In this document: piece after piece, positions 45,298 to 45,899 of the stretch
Position numbering within the stretch: position 1 is the stretch's first letter
Layout of the letters: each line of letters opens with the position of its first letter
DNA from: an uncultured Acetatifactor sp.
GTDB taxonomy: Bacteria; Bacillota; Clostridia; Lachnospirales; Lachnospiraceae
Assembly: GCA_947627115.1 (NCBI GenBank)
Contig: CANQUQ010000019.1
Span: 1 to 45,899, forward strand
Reading direction: 5' to 3'
DNA length: 45,899 bases
Position numbers and translations under genes: made by a program
The notes under the pieces: model-generated
Database searches by the model: none
What the model was told of the DNA's origin: nothing
What the model saw: only the letters and a program-made list of their open reading frames with translations

Positions 45298-45470
45298 GCC
45301 ATCAGCTCATCGATATCCATACCGTGTACCATTGCCGCCTCTTCCAAGGTCTCGCCCTGTGCGGACGGACAGCCCAGACAGTGCATGCCTGCTTCCAGAA
45401 GGATGGGGGCCACGTCCGGATTTGTGTTCAGGATCTCCCCGATCGTCATTTCCCTGGTAATCTCGCTCAT
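45279..45470 (-). CDS. DUF1858 domain protein with CxxC motif
   Basis: A 63-residue protein: [20 protein letters not shown], then [20 protein letters not shown], then a helix ending [10 protein letters not shown]. The CLGCP pair and AxGETLEEA block are the DUF1858 signature; related domains are often joined to or near redox and hybrid-cluster proteins. The cysteines could bind a metal or act in redox. The ATG at 45470 follows AAAGGAGA. It has its own promoter and is head-to-head with pflB, a glycyl radical enzyme. A link to anaerobic metabolism is only inferred. Confidence 0.93.
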   Translation of the reverse strand: MSEITREMTIGEILNTNPDVAPILLEAGMHCLGCPSAQGETLEEAAMVHGMDIDELMAKIAAL

Positions 45471-45551
45471 GATCGATATTTCTCCTTTCTATCTCACGCT
45501 ATGCGGCCGTCCTGTTCCCGGATGCCGCAATATTTTTGTTCTTACCTGGAC

Positions 45552-45580
45552 AGTATAATACATTCCCCAAGATCTGACAA
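45552..45580 (-). promoter_or_regulatory. Promoter of the DUF1858 gene
   Basis: On the minus strand TTGTCA (45575-45580), a 17-base spacer, and TATACT (45552-45557). Confidence 0.7.
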
Positions 45581-45688
45581 GCTATTCCAAAATCAAAACT
45601 TAATTTTAAATCTCTGAACAAATTGAAAATTATTTGTAAACTCCTGCAAATATCCGTTTTTGTATAGAAAAAAGTACACTCTTCCACC

Positions 45689-45717
45689 TTGACTGCCGAA
45701 CATGTTTTTCATATAAT
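45689..45717 (+). promoter_or_regulatory. Promoter of pflB
   Basis: TTGACT (45689-45694), a 17-base spacer, and TATAAT (45712-45717), with a leader of about 63 bases. Together with the preceding AT-rich 100 bp, this accounts for the gap between the DUF1858 gene and pflB; nothing else was recognised there. Confidence 0.8.
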
Positions 45718-45786
45718 TGATTTAAAGATTAGCAGTAACGTTTTCCATCACCAAACTAATCAATTATTAATAGGAGGCATTTTAAA

Positions 45787-45899
45787 ATGAGAGCAGAATG
45801 GACAGATTTTGTATCTGGCAAATGGGACAAAGAAATCAATGTCCGCGACTTCATCCAGAGAAACTATCATCCCTACGACGGCGATGAGAGCTTCCTGGC
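45787..45899 (+). CDS. pflB: Formate C-acetyltransferase (pyruvate formate-lyase), N-terminal fragment
   Basis: The first 37 codons, cut by the right edge: MRAEWTDFVSGKWDKEINVR followed by DFIQRNYHPYDGDESFL. This is the conserved PflB N-terminus of clostridia. The enzyme turns pyruvate and CoA into acetyl-CoA and formate using a glycyl radical, which makes it oxygen-sensitive; the radical glycine and the two catalytic cysteines are off the window. An AGGAGG site at 45772-45777 precedes the ATG. Confidence 0.93.
   Translation, partial: MRAEWTDFVSGKWDKEINVRDFIQRNYHPYDGDESFL

Noticed and set aside
45499..45687. 62-codon minus-strand frame upstream of the DUF1858 gene
   Set aside because: GTG start without ribosome site, and it covers the mapped-by-eye promoter and leader of the DUF1858 gene.

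Overview
The window reads as chromosome from an anaerobic, spore-forming, fermentative member of the Bacillota, most likely the Lachnospiraceae (class Clostridia). Signs for this are: paired glgC/glgD glycogen genes; spoVT, spoVG, a CwlD-type amidase and a SleB-type hydrolase; a T-box leader before ileS; a preQ1 leader before queT; a MecA homologue; the start of pyruvate formate-lyase at the right edge; and Gram-positive sigma-A promoters with strong AGGAGG-type ribosome sites. The species is inferred from gene content only. The DNA is moderately GC-rich and the GC-rich third positions create many long antisense open frames, which I treated as shadows.

Layout. 1-4.4 kb (minus strand): a Ser/Thr protein kinase cut by the left edge, an orphan serine recombinase with a long hairpin and three tandem 9-mers in front of it, and glycogen phosphorylase. 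4.4-8.0 kb: ileS behind an Ile-specifying T-box leader and a consensus promoter. 8.1-11 kb (plus): a membrane diguanylate cyclase and nicotinate phosphoribosyltransferase, closed by a strong terminator. 11.1-16.1 kb (minus): spoVT, a 33-residue small protein, mfd and pth. 16.2-19.0 kb (minus): glgC-glgD-spoVG, apparently one operon. 19.3-25.2 kb (plus): murC, a cluster of DnaA-box-like 9-mers, a DnaD-family protein, a DnaC/DnaI-like ATPase, a divergent PRPP synthetase, and preQ1-controlled queT. 25.2-36.9 kb (minus): a complete F-type ATP synthase operon (atpZ-like, I, B, E, F, H, A, G, D, C), whose c subunit carries the Na+-binding residues. It is followed by three poorly known genes: a small conserved-looking protein, a methyltransferase, and a membrane-anchored protein ending in what looks like a dead C39-like peptidase domain. 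37-43.5 kb: a DUF402 protein (plus), then minus-strand genes for a SleB hydrolase, dCMP deaminase, RpiB, threonylcarbamoyl-AMP synthase, CwlD-like amidase and a GH18 glycosidase. 43.5-45.9 kb: small proteins, a membrane-protein remnant, mecA, a DUF1858 protein and the first 37 codons of pflB.

Functional links: storage-glucan synthesis (glgC/D) and breakdown (glgP) lie on either side of translation and repair genes. PRPP is made (prs) near genes for NAD salvage (pncB) and replication initiation. The cell-wall enzymes SleB, CwlD and GH18 probably act in sporulation, germination or wall turnover.

Most of the window is ordinary housekeeping sequence. I found no convincing new multi-gene system. 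The best leads are the DnaA-box-like array before the DnaD/DnaC pair, the hairpin and tandem repeats at the orphan recombinase, the inactive-looking peptidase fusion coupled to the ATP synthase operon, the predicted Na+ c-ring, and several unannotated-type small proteins.
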